Notes: generated by a model not told the origin, from the sequence alone. Positions 1-8,869 are shown, counted from the stretch's first letter. The stretch: DNA of 64,000 bases from Rhodocyclaceae bacterium UBA1310 (GCA_002307175.1 DBTS01000006.1:1-64000), one strand, 5' to 3'. Translations and numbers: made by a program.

Positions 1-16
1 TGCCCATGTCGGGCAC

Positions 17-119
17 ACTAGGGTGGGTTTGCGCAGCAACCCACCTGGCCAAATGTGAAACCGGTGCGGGATTGATGGCGGGGCTGGTGGGTCGTCGCTT
101 TGCTCCAGACCCACCCTAC
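17..119. repeat. Intergenic repeat, family E (left copy)
   Basis: A palindromic composite about 100 bases long starts with TAGGGTGGGTTTGCGCAGC and ends with GCTCCAGACCCACCCTAC, so its two ends are inverted copies of each other. A diverged second copy lies at about 46805-46907. It looks like the family A elements in layout (terminal TAGGGTGG...CCACCCTA) but has a different body. No gene is seen in bases 1-184. Confidence 0.6.
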
Positions 120-184
120 AGGCTTGCGCCCTCCTGGTGGAGCGCAGTATGACAGGGGTATAGCCGTTGCTGCCGCCCCTGCGG

Positions 185-688
185 CTATTGCTGGGCTGAT
201 CGTATGCAGCTGACGGTGCCTTTGCGCCCTTTCTGGAATTGCGGCACGGCATCGCAAATGGTGTCGCTCTGCGCGACTGTCAGACCCCAGTAGATGATGC
301 GCATTTCTCTTTCGTCTTTGGTGCCTCTGGCGAGGCGCATGTAGGTGAGGAATGTTGGCTCGTTGTTGAAGAGTTTGGCGTAGCGCACTTCAAGCTCAGG
401 CTTGCAGACAACGTGTTCAAGTGCACAGTTGTTGTGGCAGAGGCTTGCCATGGCTTGCTTCATGTATTTTTCGGCAGCGTCGCGTTGCTTCATGCAATCC
501 AGTTCATCTGCGGCTTCGGAAATGAGCAAGGCTTCGAGTTCGTGCCCCTGGATATCCATCTTCACGCGGGCTTCGGTATAGAAGGGTTTTGCGATAGGGC
601 TGAAAGTTGTCGACTCGGCGGACTTGCGGTGGTGATAGGCATAGCTGCCTGCGGCGAGGATCAGGATAAGGATGACAAATTTCTTCAT
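185..688 (-). CDS. Hypothetical membrane-anchored protein, 167 aa
   Basis: This reading frame encodes a protein whose first 18 residues (MKKFVILILILAAGSYAY) form a classic signal anchor or uncleaved signal peptide, so the rest is probably periplasmic. The body contains five cysteines, three of them clustered near residues 84-97 in a CHNNC...C pattern that could form disulfides or bind metal. I do not recognise the family. In size and layout (short anchor plus helical domain of about 140 residues) it resembles the tandem pair at 14.4-15.4 kb, but I see no clear sequence match. It stands alone, with repeat-filled DNA upstream. Confidence 0.6.
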   Translation of the reverse strand: MKKFVILILILAAGSYAYHHRKSAESTTFSPIAKPFYTEARVKMDIQGHELEALLISEAADELDCMKQRDAAEKYMKQAMASLCHNNCALEHVVCKPELEVRYAKLFNNEPTFLTYMRLARGTKDEREMRIIYWGLTVAQSDTICDAVPQFQKGRKGTVSCIRSAQQ

Positions 689-1120
689 GGTAGGAAATGC
701 GCGCGGCAGTGTCTGGAATTTGCATGAAGGCGCAATTGTAAAACAAGATCAAGATTTGTTTGTAATTGCAAACGAGATTGTTTCTGGCAGAACGGTGGCT
801 AAGCCGGGAATACCCGTACGTGGTCTGTCTGGGAATACGGCAGAGCTTTGCTGGGACAGGGTGGATAGGGGCAATGCAGAAGCGACGTTTTGTGTCGCAA
901 TAGCAAGTGAGGACCAAGCTACCTTTTGAGGATGCTTGAGCCTTACGCAAATCGGTTGATATGCCAATGATGTAGGGTGTCAATGAGCGTAGCGAATTGC
1001 ACCGAACGCGCATACCAAACGATGGCATGGTGATGTGGGTGTGGTAGACCCGGAAGGTGCAATTCGCTTGCCGCTCATTGTTCGCTTCGCTACCCCACGA
1101 AAAGATGTGTCCGCAGCGGA
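689..1120. other. Gap without genes
   Basis: This gap of 432 bases holds the upstream region of the minus-strand gene ending at 185 and a complete family A repeat (973-1098). I see no other coding potential. Confidence 0.5.
973..1098. repeat. Intergenic repeat, family A, complete palindromic copy
   Basis: The element is about 126 bases long. Its left arm reads TAGGGTGTCAATGAGCG and continues AGCGAATTGCACC. Its right arm is the inverse: GGTGCAATTCGC followed by GCTCATTGTTCGCTTCG and TACCCC. It is preceded by the module ACGCAAATCGG...ATGCCAATGATG, also found before the copies at 5458 and 8713. Other copies lie at 2506, 5458, 8713, 10094, 11275, 14312, 19497, 20405 and 49980. Confidence 0.8.
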
Positions 1121-1978
1121 TTAATCGGGGTGTCCGCCGCAACGTTCTTCGATCTCTTTCTGCAGTGCTGCGAGGTGCAGGCTGGTGGAAGAGGGGGCGC
1201 CGCGTTGTGGGTGGCGCTCGAAGTGTTTGTTGAGGAGATCGCAGATTGCGTCGTGGGCGTTGAGTCGGGCGGTTTTGAAGGGCGTGTCGCCTTCGGTGCG
1301 GGCGTGTGGGTCGGCACCGTGTTCGAGCAGGTAGGTGACGATTTCGGCATTGCCGGTTTCGCAGGCGATGTGAAGCGGTGTATGACCGTTCTCGCCATGC
1401 TTGTTGATGTCGATGCCGGCTTCTACGAGCAGTTTTACGGCGGCCAGATCTTCCCAGAATACGGCAATGTGCAAGGCGTTGTCGCCGAGCGCATTGGATG
1501 TGTTGATATCGGTGAACTCGACGTAACTGAAGTCCGGAACCTCGGCAACCCGGCTGAGCAGGGTTTTGAGTTCCGCAGGCAGGGTGTTTGAATCGTATTG
1601 CTGCACCGGGAGTGGTGCGCCGAGATTGATGACGGTATCCACGCCGGTGTTAAGCAGGTTGGCGAGGTGGTAGAGGGTGTGCCGGAGTTCGTCCTGGTTG
1701 CAGCGGTATTCATCGATTCTGCCCCAGGTGGTGAAGTGGGAGCGGTTGAAGCCCTCTTCAATATCGTTGTACCAGATGGCCATTCCGCCGATCACGCCAA
1801 CCACCCAGAAGCCTTCTCCTTCGTCGCCCCATGGGTGAAGCTGCCATTTCTGCGGCGTAATGCGGATGGTGTGCCACAGATGCAGCAAGCGTGTATCCAT
1901 GCAGTCGCAACTGGCGTCGATTTCTTTCAGCAGTTCTCGCAGGGGGACAGGTGTCCAAGGTGGCGTGGCGGGTTTCAT
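1121..1978 (-). CDS. Ankyrin-repeat protein with unknown N-terminal domain, 285 aa
   Basis: The C-terminal half (about residues 150-250) carries two to three ankyrin repeats with the usual signatures, including ALGDNALHIAVFWEDLAAV, GHTPLHIACETGNAEIV and LLEHGADPHARTEGDTP. The N-terminal 130 residues form a separate Trp-rich domain (WQLHPWGDEGEGFWVV, AIWYNDIEEGFNRS) that I know only from uncharacterised proteins. I chose the ATG at 1978 because the upstream extension runs through the yidD-like gene. This start lies 2 bases after that gene's stop, so the two are probably co-transcribed. The ankyrin part is strikingly similar to the protein at 63018-63497. The role is unknown; ankyrin repeats normally mediate protein-protein contacts. 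Confidence 0.85.
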   Translation of the reverse strand: MKPATPPWTPVPLRELLKEIDASCDCMDTRLLHLWHTIRITPQKWQLHPWGDEGEGFWVVGVIGGMAIWYNDIEEGFNRSHFTTWGRIDEYRCNQDELRHTLYHLANLLNTGVDTVINLGAPLPVQQYDSNTLPAELKTLLSRVAEVPDFSYVEFTDINTSNALGDNALHIAVFWEDLAAVKLLVEAGIDINKHGENGHTPLHIACETGNAEIVTYLLEHGADPHARTEGDTPFKTARLNAHDAICDLLNKHFERHPQRGAPSSTSLHLAALQKEIEERCGGHPD

Positions 1979-1980
1979 GA

Positions 1981-2325
1981 TCAGGGCAGGAGAAATGCCA
2001 GCAGGCAACACGCTGCTTCGCTGGTGGCTTCGATGGCGCATATCTTGATGAAATCAGGATCGCCAGTCTGGCTGGTGTTTTCCTCCTCAGGCAATGCTGG
2101 CGTGGCTGGTGTTTCGGCGATTGCGAGGGCTGCCTGATGACAGGCGCGCAAGCGCCGCCAGAGCAGGGGGAACATCAGCAGCACGCCGTAGCGCAACACC
2201 ACGCGTTTGCCGAATGCGGAGCATGAGCCGCGATGGTGAAGGTGGTTGTGCGCGCAGCAGTAGCCTTTGTGCGGGGAGATTTTGCGTTGGTAGAAACCGA
2301 TGCCGGAGGCGATGGCGTAGCGCAT
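1981..2325 (-). CDS. yidD: YidD-family membrane protein insertion efficiency factor
   Basis: The protein has 114 residues. Its first 55 contain the YidD hallmarks: a short amphipathic start, the IGFYQRKISP motif, then a Cys-rich segment (KGYCCAHNHLHHRGSCSAFG) and the basic helix following it. It belongs to the subgroup with CAH...H...SCS rather than the standard HCRFxPTCSxY. YidD assists the YidC/Sec insertase in placing proteins in the inner membrane. The C-terminal 50 residues (Pro/Glu-rich, then Cys-containing) are unlike the short standard YidD. The gene is not beside rpmH, rnpA or yidC, so this is an accessory paralogue. It is followed 2 bases later by the ankyrin gene. Confidence 0.7.
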   Translation of the reverse strand: MRYAIASGIGFYQRKISPHKGYCCAHNHLHHRGSCSAFGKRVVLRYGVLLMFPLLWRRLRACHQAALAIAETPATPALPEEENTSQTGDPDFIKICAIEATSEAACCLLAFLLP

Positions 2326-2444
2326 GTGTCGTCAAAGGAGCGTATTGGCATGTGCCATGGTATGCCCATGAAGTGCGCACGGGCAAGCTGGCGGTGCGGG
2401 GCGTTTAGCGGGTATTGCGGGTCGGGCAGGCATGGGCGTGGCGT

Positions 2445-2555
2445 CACCGCGGAGCGGTGGGATGTGTGCGCCCACGGAGGACCGTGGGTACGATCAGGCC
2501 AAATGCACGCGGAAGGTGCAATTCGCTGCGCTCATTGTTCGCTTTGCCACCCTAC
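2445..2555. repeat. Family C repeat followed by half a family A repeat
   Basis: Bases 2445-2496 form a family C element made of two hairpins in a row: CACCGCGGAGCGGTG and CCCACGGAGGACCGTGGG, followed by CGATCA. Bases 2506-2555 are the right arm of a family A element (GCGGAAGGTGCAATTCGC ... CACCCTAC). Confidence 0.75.
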
Positions 2556-2686
2556 GAAAAACACACGAGTCATTGGGGGCAGGCCTTGGTTGGGCCGTAA
2601 TGGAGCGTGAGCGGAATTGTGCCGCATGGGATGGTGGTGCGCGTGAGCGCGGCAGGAGGTCAGCCGGGCAGGCATGGGTGTGCGGT

Positions 2687-2736
2687 CACCGCAGAGCGTT
2701 GAGACGTGCGCGCCCACGAGGGCCGTGGGTGCGATC
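2687..2736. repeat. Family C repeat, diverged copy
   Basis: The layout matches the copy at 2445, with CACCGCAGAGCGTTG and CCCACGAGGGCCGTGGG and the same CGATCA tail. The 20 bases before it (GGGCAGGCATGGGTG) also match those before the copy at 2445, so the repeating unit is longer than the two hairpins. Confidence 0.65.
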
Positions 2737-2790
2737 ATGTGGGGAGCGGCGGCGTCGGACGCGGCGCTTGCGGCAATGGCCTTTGTTTGT

Positions 2791-2821
2791 AAAAAGAAAC
2801 CCCCGAACGGTGTCGGGGGTT
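2791..2821 (-). terminator. Rho-independent terminator of the MFS gene
   Basis: Read on the minus strand, a 9-base-pair GC-rich stem (AACCCCCGA with TCGGGGGTT, loop of 6) is followed by TCTTTTT. It lies about 50 bases beyond the stop codon of the transporter gene that ends at 2872. Confidence 0.85.
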
Positions 2822-2871
2822 CTCTGGCTTGCTGCACGGCGGCGCCCCGGGTGTCAGGGCGCGGCGTGGGT

Positions 2872-4209
2872 TCAGCGGGCGGGCTCGCCGATGGGGCGGG
2901 TCCACTGGGTGAGGCTGGTGGTGAGCGGCACGAAGGCGAGGATGACGCCAAGGGCGGCGAGGCAGCCGACGTAGTGCGCGGGGGCGAGCGGGTCGCTCTT
3001 GAGCCAGAGGGTGAGCATCACGGGGGTGAGGCCGCCGAAGATGGCGTAGGAGATGTTGTACGAGAACGACAGGCCGGAGAAGCGGATGGCGGCCGGGAAG
3101 GCGCGCACGGCGGCAACGGGCACGGTGGAGATGGAGCCGACGAAGAAGGCGGCGAGCGGGTAGGTGATGAAGAGGCTGGTGGCGTCGCCAGGGAGCCCGG
3201 TGTAGAAGAGGTAACTGCAGACGAGCAGGCCGAGGTTGCCGATGATCATGGCGGCGCGCAGGCCGATGCGGTCGCAGGCCCAGCCGAAGAGGATGCAGCC
3301 GATGGTGAGGGTGAGCGTGGAGAGGGCGTTGGCCTGGGAGGCGAGCGCGGGGGCGATGTGGTACACCTTCTGCAGGTAGGTGGGGGTGAACAGGATCACG
3401 ACCACGACGGCGGCGGAGAGCACCCAGGTGAGCAGGATGGAGATGATGCAGGCACCAAGGTGTTCGCGCAGCAGCGTTTTCACCGGCAGGCCACGGGAGA
3501 GTTCGCGGCGGGCCTTGAGTTCCTTGAACACTGGGGTTTCATCGAGGAAGCGGCGCAGGTAGACGGACACAAAGCCGAAGATGCCGCCGAGGATGAAGGG
3601 CAGGCGCCATGCCCAGCCGGTGATTTCGTCTGGCGTGTAGGTGCTGTTGATCGTCACGGCGGCGATGGAGCCGATGAGGATGCCGAAGGTGAGCCCCGAG
3701 GTGAGCACGCCGACGCCATAGCCGAGGCGGCGGGCGGGCACGTGTTCGGCCACGAAGACCCACGCGCCGGGCACTTCACCGCCAATCGCAGCGCCCTGCA
3801 GCACGCGGCAAAGCAGCAGCAGAAGCGGCGCGGCCACGCCGAGGGTGGCGTAGGTGGGGAGCAGGCCGATGGCGAGCGTGGGCACGGCCATCAGGAAGAT
3901 GGAGAGGGTGAACATGCGCTTGCGGCCAAGCTTGTCGCCGAAGTGGGCGATGATGATGCCGCCCAGCGGGCGGGCCAGATAGCCGGCTGCGAAGATGCCG
4001 AAGGTTTGCAGCTGGCGCAGCCAGTCTGGCATGTCGGCGGGGAAGAAGAGCCCGCCGATGACTGCGGCGAAGAATACGTAGACGACGAAATCGTAGAACT
4101 CGAGCGCGCCGCCGAGGGAGGAGAGCGCAAGGGTTTTGAAATCCTGGGGGGTAAATGGCCGATTTGCCTGGGCCTGAGCAGTGCTGCCTGGTTGATTCAT
4201 GACTGACAT
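2872..4209 (-). CDS. MFS transporter, metabolite:H+ symporter (MHS) type
   Basis: The protein has 445 residues with about 12 membrane helices. The first helix region GGALEFYDFVVYVFFAA is typical of the MHS family (ProP, KgtP, ShiA, citrate carriers). The loop HFGDKLGRKRMF is the MFS motif A between helices 2 and 3, and RVLQGAAIGGEVPGAW with EHVP follows in helix 4. MHS members take up organic acids, osmolytes or amino acids with protons; the substrate cannot be told here. The start is ATG 4209, or ATG 4200 in the same frame. The gene stands alone, ends at a strong terminator, and faces away from the protease gene. Confidence 0.9.
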   Translation of the reverse strand: MSVMNQPGSTAQAQANRPFTPQDFKTLALSSLGGALEFYDFVVYVFFAAVIGGLFFPADMPDWLRQLQTFGIFAAGYLARPLGGIIIAHFGDKLGRKRMFTLSIFLMAVPTLAIGLLPTYATLGVAAPLLLLLCRVLQGAAIGGEVPGAWVFVAEHVPARRLGYGVGVLTSGLTFGILIGSIAAVTINSTYTPDEITGWAWRLPFILGGIFGFVSVYLRRFLDETPVFKELKARRELSRGLPVKTLLREHLGACIISILLTWVLSAAVVVVILFTPTYLQKVYHIAPALASQANALSTLTLTIGCILFGWACDRIGLRAAMIIGNLGLLVCSYLFYTGLPGDATSLFITYPLAAFFVGSISTVPVAAVRAFPAAIRFSGLSFSYNISYAIFGGLTPVMLTLWLKSDPLAPAHYVGCLAALGVILAFVPLTTSLTQWTRPIGEPAR

Positions 4210-4613
4210 AGGGCGGCCTGTGCCACCGGGGGGATTCGTTGAAAAGTCGGTAGGCCTGCAATGCTGCGGGCGCCTGTACGGTATGTTGCGCGTCAGTTTG
4301 CACTACGAAAAACTTGGCAGGCTCCTGGTGGGGGCCCCCAATGCGTAGCAACAGATTCAAGCCGTTCGCAAAAACAAGGCGCAAGAGCTGACATTTTATC
4401 GGCGTTTGGCCGGGAGAAAAACCATTCTTTTGCAATGGTTTCAGGGGCGGACGCCAGATAGGGTGGGTGAATGCGGGCGCAGAGGCCCGTGCGGTGGGGC
4501 TTGCAGCCCTGGGAAGGCAGTATTGTCGGGGAGTGGGTGTTCTTTCGGTATGATGGGGGTGATGTGCGTTTTTCGTCTGCTGCCCGGTAGGGGGGTTTCG
4601 GGTTGTTGATGCT
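4210..4613. other. Divergent intergenic region
   Basis: These 404 bases separate the divergent transporter and protease genes and must hold both promoters, but I cannot pick a convincing -35/-10 pair. A small AT-rich hairpin (AAACCATT ... AATGGTTT, about 4418-4441) is the only clear structure. No coding region is supported. Confidence 0.4.
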
Positions 4614-5399
4614 TTGTGTTCCCACGCTTGCGGATGGCAGACTGTGAAAATCGAATCGATTCTCCTGACGACGGTCAGGATTCAGACCTTTCAGGGCTTG
4701 GCCGGCCTGACGAATGCGACGGGCTTTTTCTTTGAGCGCGGTTCGCGGCTGTTTCTGGTGACGAGCCGGCATGTGCTGGTGGACCCGGAGAGCGATCATT
4801 ATCCGGATCGCATCGAGATTGAGCTGCACGTAGGTGCGGAGCCGCTGTCGGCTTCCACGGGGTTTTCGATGCCGCTGTATCAGAATGGCCTCGGTGAGTG
4901 GCGTACGTGTGCCGACAAGGCTGGCGATGTGGATGTGGCGATGCTGGAGATCAACCGGGCGGCGCTGCCGGCCGATACGGAGTACCGCGCCTTCACGCCG
5001 GCACATCTGCCGCAGCGCCTGGACGCTATCGAGGTGGGCACACCACTGCTGGTGGTGGGTTTTCCGCTGGGTTTTCACGATAACCTGCACCATCTCCCGG
5101 TGGCCCGGCAGGCGGCGATTGCCTCCTCATTCGGCCTGCGCTTTCAGGGCAAGGGCTATTTTCTCACCGATGCGCGCACGCACCGGGGCACCAGCGGCGC
5201 ACCGGTCGTGATGCGTATGGGCGCTGACGAGGCCGGTGGACGGGAGTTGCCGTGGGCACTGCTGGGCGTGCATTCGGCGCGGCTGGATATTGGCACACGC
5301 GATCTGCTGCTCGATGAGGCGCTGGGACTTAATTGTTCCTGGTATGCTGATGTGTTGATGGCGCTGAGCGAAGATAGGCCGGGCGGCGTATGGAGGTGA
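4614..5399 (+). CDS. Trypsin-like serine protease
   Basis: The 261-residue frame contains a complete chymotrypsin-fold triad: His53 in VTSRHVL, Asp107 in DVDVAML and Ser194 in RGTSGAPV. The family is the S1/trypsin-like peptidase domain found alone in many bacterial cytosolic proteins. No signal peptide, transmembrane helix or PDZ domain is visible, unlike DegP/HtrA. The frame has no ATG at its beginning; it can start at TTG 4614 or GTG 4644. GTG 4644 would remove ten residues that look unlike the family. A missing ATG leaves some doubt about expression. The gene has no operon partner. Confidence 0.75.
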   Translation: MCSHACGWQTVKIESILLTTVRIQTFQGLAGLTNATGFFFERGSRLFLVTSRHVLVDPESDHYPDRIEIELHVGAEPLSASTGFSMPLYQNGLGEWRTCADKAGDVDVAMLEINRAALPADTEYRAFTPAHLPQRLDAIEVGTPLLVVGFPLGFHDNLHHLPVARQAAIASSFGLRFQGKGYFLTDARTHRGTSGAPVVMRMGADEAGGRELPWALLGVHSARLDIGTRDLLLDEALGLNCSWYADVLMALSEDRPGGVWR

Positions 5400-5457
5400 G
5401 TGGGCAATGTTATGGCATTCCGCGCCTTACGCAAACCGGTGCGGTATGCCAATGATG

Positions 5458-5825
5458 CAGGGTGGCAATGAGCGAAGCGAATTGCACCGAACGCGCACTC
5501 CTCACGATGGTGAGGTGATGTGGGTGTGACAGACGCGGAAGGTGCAATTCGCTCCCGCTCATTGTTCGCTTCGCCACCCTACCAAACCCGGCACGACACT
5601 CGAATCGGCAGCGGGGCGGGGGCACGGATTTTGTGGCGCATCCCGATTGTGGAATCGGAAACCGGGTATGCATGATCGCGCGGCCACCGCGGAGCGGTGA
5701 GGCAGGCGTCGCCACGGAGGACCGTGGTAACGATCAAGCGGTTAGCGCCCTCCGGGCAGAGGCTTGACCGGCGCAATTCCGCTGTGCTCCATTGTTCCGG
5801 CTGCGCCGCGCCCTACGCAAACCGG
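5458..5825. repeat. Cluster of family A, C and B repeats
   Basis: Bases 5458-5583 are a full family A palindrome, 5685-5736 a family C double hairpin, and 5745-5825 a family B element. The B element reads GCGCCCTCCGGGCAGAGGC, then GACCGGCGCAATTCCGCT, then CGCCCTACGCAAACCGG. The whole gap between the protease gene and the TPR-like pseudogene is thus repeat DNA. Family A is preceded, and family B ended, by the same ACGCAAACCGG...TATGCCAATG module, which seems to join the families. Confidence 0.8.
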
Positions 5826-5848
5826 CGTTGTATGCCAATGTGCTGCTG

Positions 5849-6728
5849 TTATGCAGTGGCTTTGCTATCGAACCATTGGCGCAGGTCGGCGTCGAAGCTT
5901 TGGGCGAGGTCTTGTGCGGTGTTGCGTGCGCTGGCGGCGGCTGCGGGTTCGCCCAGGGCGCTGAGGGCACGGGCGAGTTCGAGGAGGATGAAGGCGCGGT
6001 CGACGTCTTCTTCGCCATTCTGGGCGATGGTGGCGAGCGCCCCTTCTGCTGCGAGGCGGGCGGCGGGCCAGTCTGCCACACGGTTGGCGCACAGGGCGAT
6101 GAGGTAGTTGGCGCGTTCGTCGTTGAGCCAGTTGCCTGCGCGCTGCCAGATGGCGCGGCAGACGCGGGCGCCGTCGAGCAGTGTATGCCGGTAGGTGGCG
6201 TTTGCAGGCTGGGCGCCGGGGTGCTCGAGCAGCAGGGAGAGCACGTTGTTGAGCGCGCCGGCAATGGGTTTGCCAAGCTCACCGAATTCGATTTCTGCGG
6301 AAAGTTGCGCCACACAGGTGGCGAGCATGCGGGTGAGGCTGTCGGCATCCAGGCTGGCAGCGGCGAATTGCAGGGTGCTGAGGCGGATCAGGCAGTTGCT
6401 GAGGGTGGCAGGCACCTTGGCTTCGGCGGCCAGCCGGTCGGCAGTTTGCCATGCCAGCAGCGGGTCACCGGCCAGATGCGCGGCGACGGCCAGGTGGCAG
6501 AGGCTGCGCAGGTCTTTCACTTTCGGGCACCGTGCTGCTCAGGATGCTGCGAGCTTCGCCCCAGGCGCCGAGCTTTTCGCCGATCACGTGGTTCACGAGC
6601 CAGCAGAAGCGCGGCAGCTCGTCTGCCGGGATGCCTCGTTGCACGAGGCTGCGCAAGCTCTCTGCGGCGCCGGCGGGGTCGCTGTCGTGGATGTGGTCGA
6701 TTGTCTGAAGTGTGGGTGCGGTCGTCAT
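5849..6728 (-). pseudogene. TPR-like helical protein gene with a single-base frameshift
   Basis: Two overlapping minus-strand frames read as one protein. Codons from ATG 6728 give an 87-residue product with a helical, repeat-like start (TIDHIHDSDPAGAAESL) that turns into Arg/Pro-rich nonsense after STVPES. A second frame beginning GTG 6520 continues with 223 residues of well-behaved helical repeats (SLCHLAVAAHLAGDPLLAWQ and on). Removing one A from the AAA at 6521-6523 (minus strand) would join them as STVPEVKDLRSL. The alternating Ala/Leu-rich helices suggest tetratricopeptide-like repeats. The alternative is two genes overlapping by 56 bases, or a sequencing error. Function unknown. Confidence 0.6.
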
Positions 6729-6846
6729 GTCTGCGTGTCTCCAGCGGGCGCCCGGTGCCGGGTCGGGATGATCGAAGTATGCCGGCTTGCTGCTGCGCTG
6801 GGAAGGGGCCGGCGCAGGCCCTTTGGGTGGGGGGCTCTGGTCCCGG

Positions 6847-7431
6847 CTAGGTTGGGCACAGGGCCATACGCACAATGGGGCGCCAGGGGCGGTTGCGTGC
6901 CACCTCCTGAAAGCCGGCACTGCTGAACATGGTGAGCGAGCCAAACCACGGTGCGCTTTTTGCGCCTGCCACTGTGCGATCCACCGGATAAGCCTCCAGC
7001 AGCGTGGCGCCATTGGCCCTGGCAAATTCGATTGCCGCTGCCAGCAGCTCATGCGCAATGCCCTTGCCCCGGAACTCGCCGTGCATCACGAAACAGATAA
7101 TCGACCAGACGGGAAGATCATCGACTGCACGCATCGTCTGTGAAGTCTTCAGGCGCCGGAATTCGCTGCGGGGCCCCAGCGACACTCAGCCCACCGGTTT
7201 GCCATCCAGGTAGCCAAGCAGCCCCGGCGCAAATTCCCGCTGTGCCAGCCCGAGCATGGCTTCGCGGTTGCGGGCTGAAAGCGTGCTGCTCTCCTGCCCC
7301 CTGTATTCGCTGTGGGTGAGCCGGTAATACATGCAATAGCACTTCTTCGCATCCGAACAACCCCGCGCCTGAAACACGGCATCGAGATCGCCCATCCGCT
7401 CGGGTGTCAGAGGGAGAACGGTGAAAGACAT
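6847..7431 (-). pseudogene. GNAT N-acetyltransferase gene interrupted by an in-frame TGA
   Basis: The first segment from ATG 7431 (MSFTVLPLTPERM...YLDGKPVG) stops at TGA 7186-7188. The same frame then continues with VSLGPRSEF and the acetyl-CoA-binding segment GEFRGKGIAHELLAAAIEFA. Homologous GNAT proteins have Trp just after KPVG (KPVGW), so a TGG to TGA change explains the break. The joined product would be about 194 residues, normal for the family, with conserved C-terminal ALCPT. No selenocysteine or readthrough signal is evident, so the gene is probably inactivated. The start ATG 7431 is chosen because the family begins with MSFTV-like sequence. Confidence 0.75.
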
Positions 7432-7684
7432 GTTCAGGCTCCTGGTAGGCTCATCTGGCTTGATGCTGCAACAGGAGTGCACGGAATGTCAATGGGGTTT
7501 TTATGGGGCGGCAGGATGTCTGGTATTCAGCTGCAGCCGGGCAAAACCACACTGCAAAACAGGATGAAGAGGATGAGGGAAATAACTGCCTCTGTGGCGA
7601 CAGCTTAAGCCCGCCTCAGGTGGGCGGGTTCGTTGCCGTTTTCCATATGCCTTTGCGGATGGCAGGGCTTTGGTCCAACGGCCA
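7432..7684. other. Gap with a hairpin, possible terminator
   Basis: A GC-rich hairpin at about 7607-7630 (AAGCCCGCC TCAGGT GGGCGGGTT) could end transcription of the minus-strand gene beginning at 8374. No T-run follows on either strand, so this is tentative. Confidence 0.35.
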
Positions 7685-8374
7685 TTAAAGCTTGTCTGCC
7701 AAAGCACGGACAACCGCTTTGCGAACATACCAGGGTTTGAGGAGAGAGAGGGCTTTGGTTTTGCATTCCTCTGCATCGGCGTGGCGGTCGACGCCAGACA
7801 GAATAGAAACGATAGTCCCGAGGGTTGAAGCGAAGTTCAAACTGTACGCTCGATAGCAAGGGGCCTTTGAGCGTGGGCGTTCAGGAATGCGTGCGATATC
7901 TTCATTCAGACGCTGCGCGAGAGTGGCGATACGGCCAATGGGGTCCGGGAGATACTTGGCGGCGAGGTTGAACCTATGGGCTTCGACGAGTGCTTCAAGA
8001 GCAAGGTTGCAGCAGACCGACGCGAAGTGGGGGTGGCTGCAATCGAGTTGTTCAAACAGGCGTACAGTCTCTGCGTTCGCGCTGAGGTAGTGATTAATTG
8101 AACAGACATCGTGAAAGAGTGTGCGATCCAATTCTCCAGAAATGAGACGGCTCGTTTTGTCGTCCCGAATCTCCTGCAACGCTACCAACGCGGGTGGATA
8201 TATTGCTGCCAATTCTAACCAATGCGAAAGCGCAAACGAGAGACGAACCCCATAGAGTGCCGGTTCTTCGTCAAGAGCGTGATGGTGGAACCATACATAC
8301 GTAGAAAGTGCATCTTCGTACTTCCCATCCAGCACGGAAAGACGAGCCAATCTCAGGCGATCACATGCATTCAT
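7685..8374 (-). CDS. Hypothetical TPR-like protein, 229 aa
   Basis: I recognise the general family only as an uncharacterised, widespread helical protein: the start MNACDRLRLARLSVLDGKYE, then the conserved segment ALYGVRLSFALSHWLELA and EIRDDKTSRLI are typical. It consists of paired helices of the tetratricopeptide kind and has no membrane segment or signal peptide. The ATG at 8374 is preferred over the long upstream extension because it has AGAGAAGA as a Shine-Dalgarno-like site, and the extension crosses a family A repeat. It stands alone. Its role may be protein binding. Confidence 0.75.
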   Translation of the reverse strand: MNACDRLRLARLSVLDGKYEDALSTYVWFHHHALDEEPALYGVRLSFALSHWLELAAIYPPALVALQEIRDDKTSRLISGELDRTLFHDVCSINHYLSANAETVRLFEQLDCSHPHFASVCCNLALEALVEAHRFNLAAKYLPDPIGRIATLAQRLNEDIARIPERPRSKAPCYRAYSLNFASTLGTIVSILSGVDRHADAEECKTKALSLLKPWYVRKAVVRALADKL

Positions 8375-8869
8375 TGCGATATCTTCTCTTTGACGTTGTG
8401 CAGAACGTGGCGGTAGCTGACCAAGTACGTGCTGGGGATGATGCACGTTCGTCTCTGTATGCCATCTTCCGCTTATGCTACATCCGTAACCAATTTCAGG
8501 CCAAACATTCCTATCGGCCAGAATTTCCACGAATTTTATCGGGCTACACTCTTCTCTGTTGGCGCGCCTCACAGCTCTGTGGTGGATTTTTGGGGATCTC
8601 GGAACGATTGTTTTGTGCTCTCCGGGCGGAGGCGAGGTCTGCGCAACTGCGCGGTGCGTCATTGGCCTGGCTTTGCTGCGCCCTGCGAAAACCGGTGGGT
8701 ATGCCAATGATGTAGGGTGCCAATGAGCGAAGCGAATTGCACCGAACGCGCATCCCTCACGATGGCGAGGTGATGCGGGTGTGGCAGACGCGGAAGGTGC
8801 AATTCGCTGCCGCTCATTGTTCGCTTCGCCACCCTACGAAACCGGCATGGAATGGCGGTGCTGGCGGCT
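8375..8869. other. Gap with one family A repeat
   Basis: Bases 8375-8690 should hold the promoter of the minus-strand gene starting at 8374. A full family A repeat follows at 8713-8837. I see no convincing gene in this gap. Confidence 0.5.
8713..8837. repeat. Intergenic repeat, family A, best-preserved copy
   Basis: The element starts TAGGGTGCCAATGAGCGAAG and ends with TTCGCTTCGCCACCCTA. A small inner hairpin-like core (CCTCACGATGGCGAGG) separates the two inverted arms. It is preceded by the linking module AAAACCGG..TATGCCAATGATG. Confidence 0.8.

Larger units (their letters stand above)
2326..2790. other. Repeat-filled gap
   Basis: This gap of 465 bases consists largely of two family C repeats (2445-2496 and 2687-2736) and a half copy of family A (2506-2555). 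I see no gene. Frames that stay open across it on either strand are low-complexity products of the repeats. Confidence 0.6.

Noticed and set aside
2674..4206. Long plus-strand open frame of about 510 codons opposite the MFS gene
   Set aside because: It is Gly/Glu/Asp-rich low-complexity sequence, the mirror of a GC-rich coding strand. The minus-strand frame encodes a clear 12-helix transporter with its own terminator.
4293..5093. Minus-strand open frame over the protease gene
   Set aside because: It is antisense to a protein with a complete catalytic triad and has no domain.
7186..7188. TGA in the GNAT gene as a selenocysteine codon
   Set aside because: GNAT enzymes have Trp at this site, not Cys or Sec, and no SECIS-like structure is evident after the codon.
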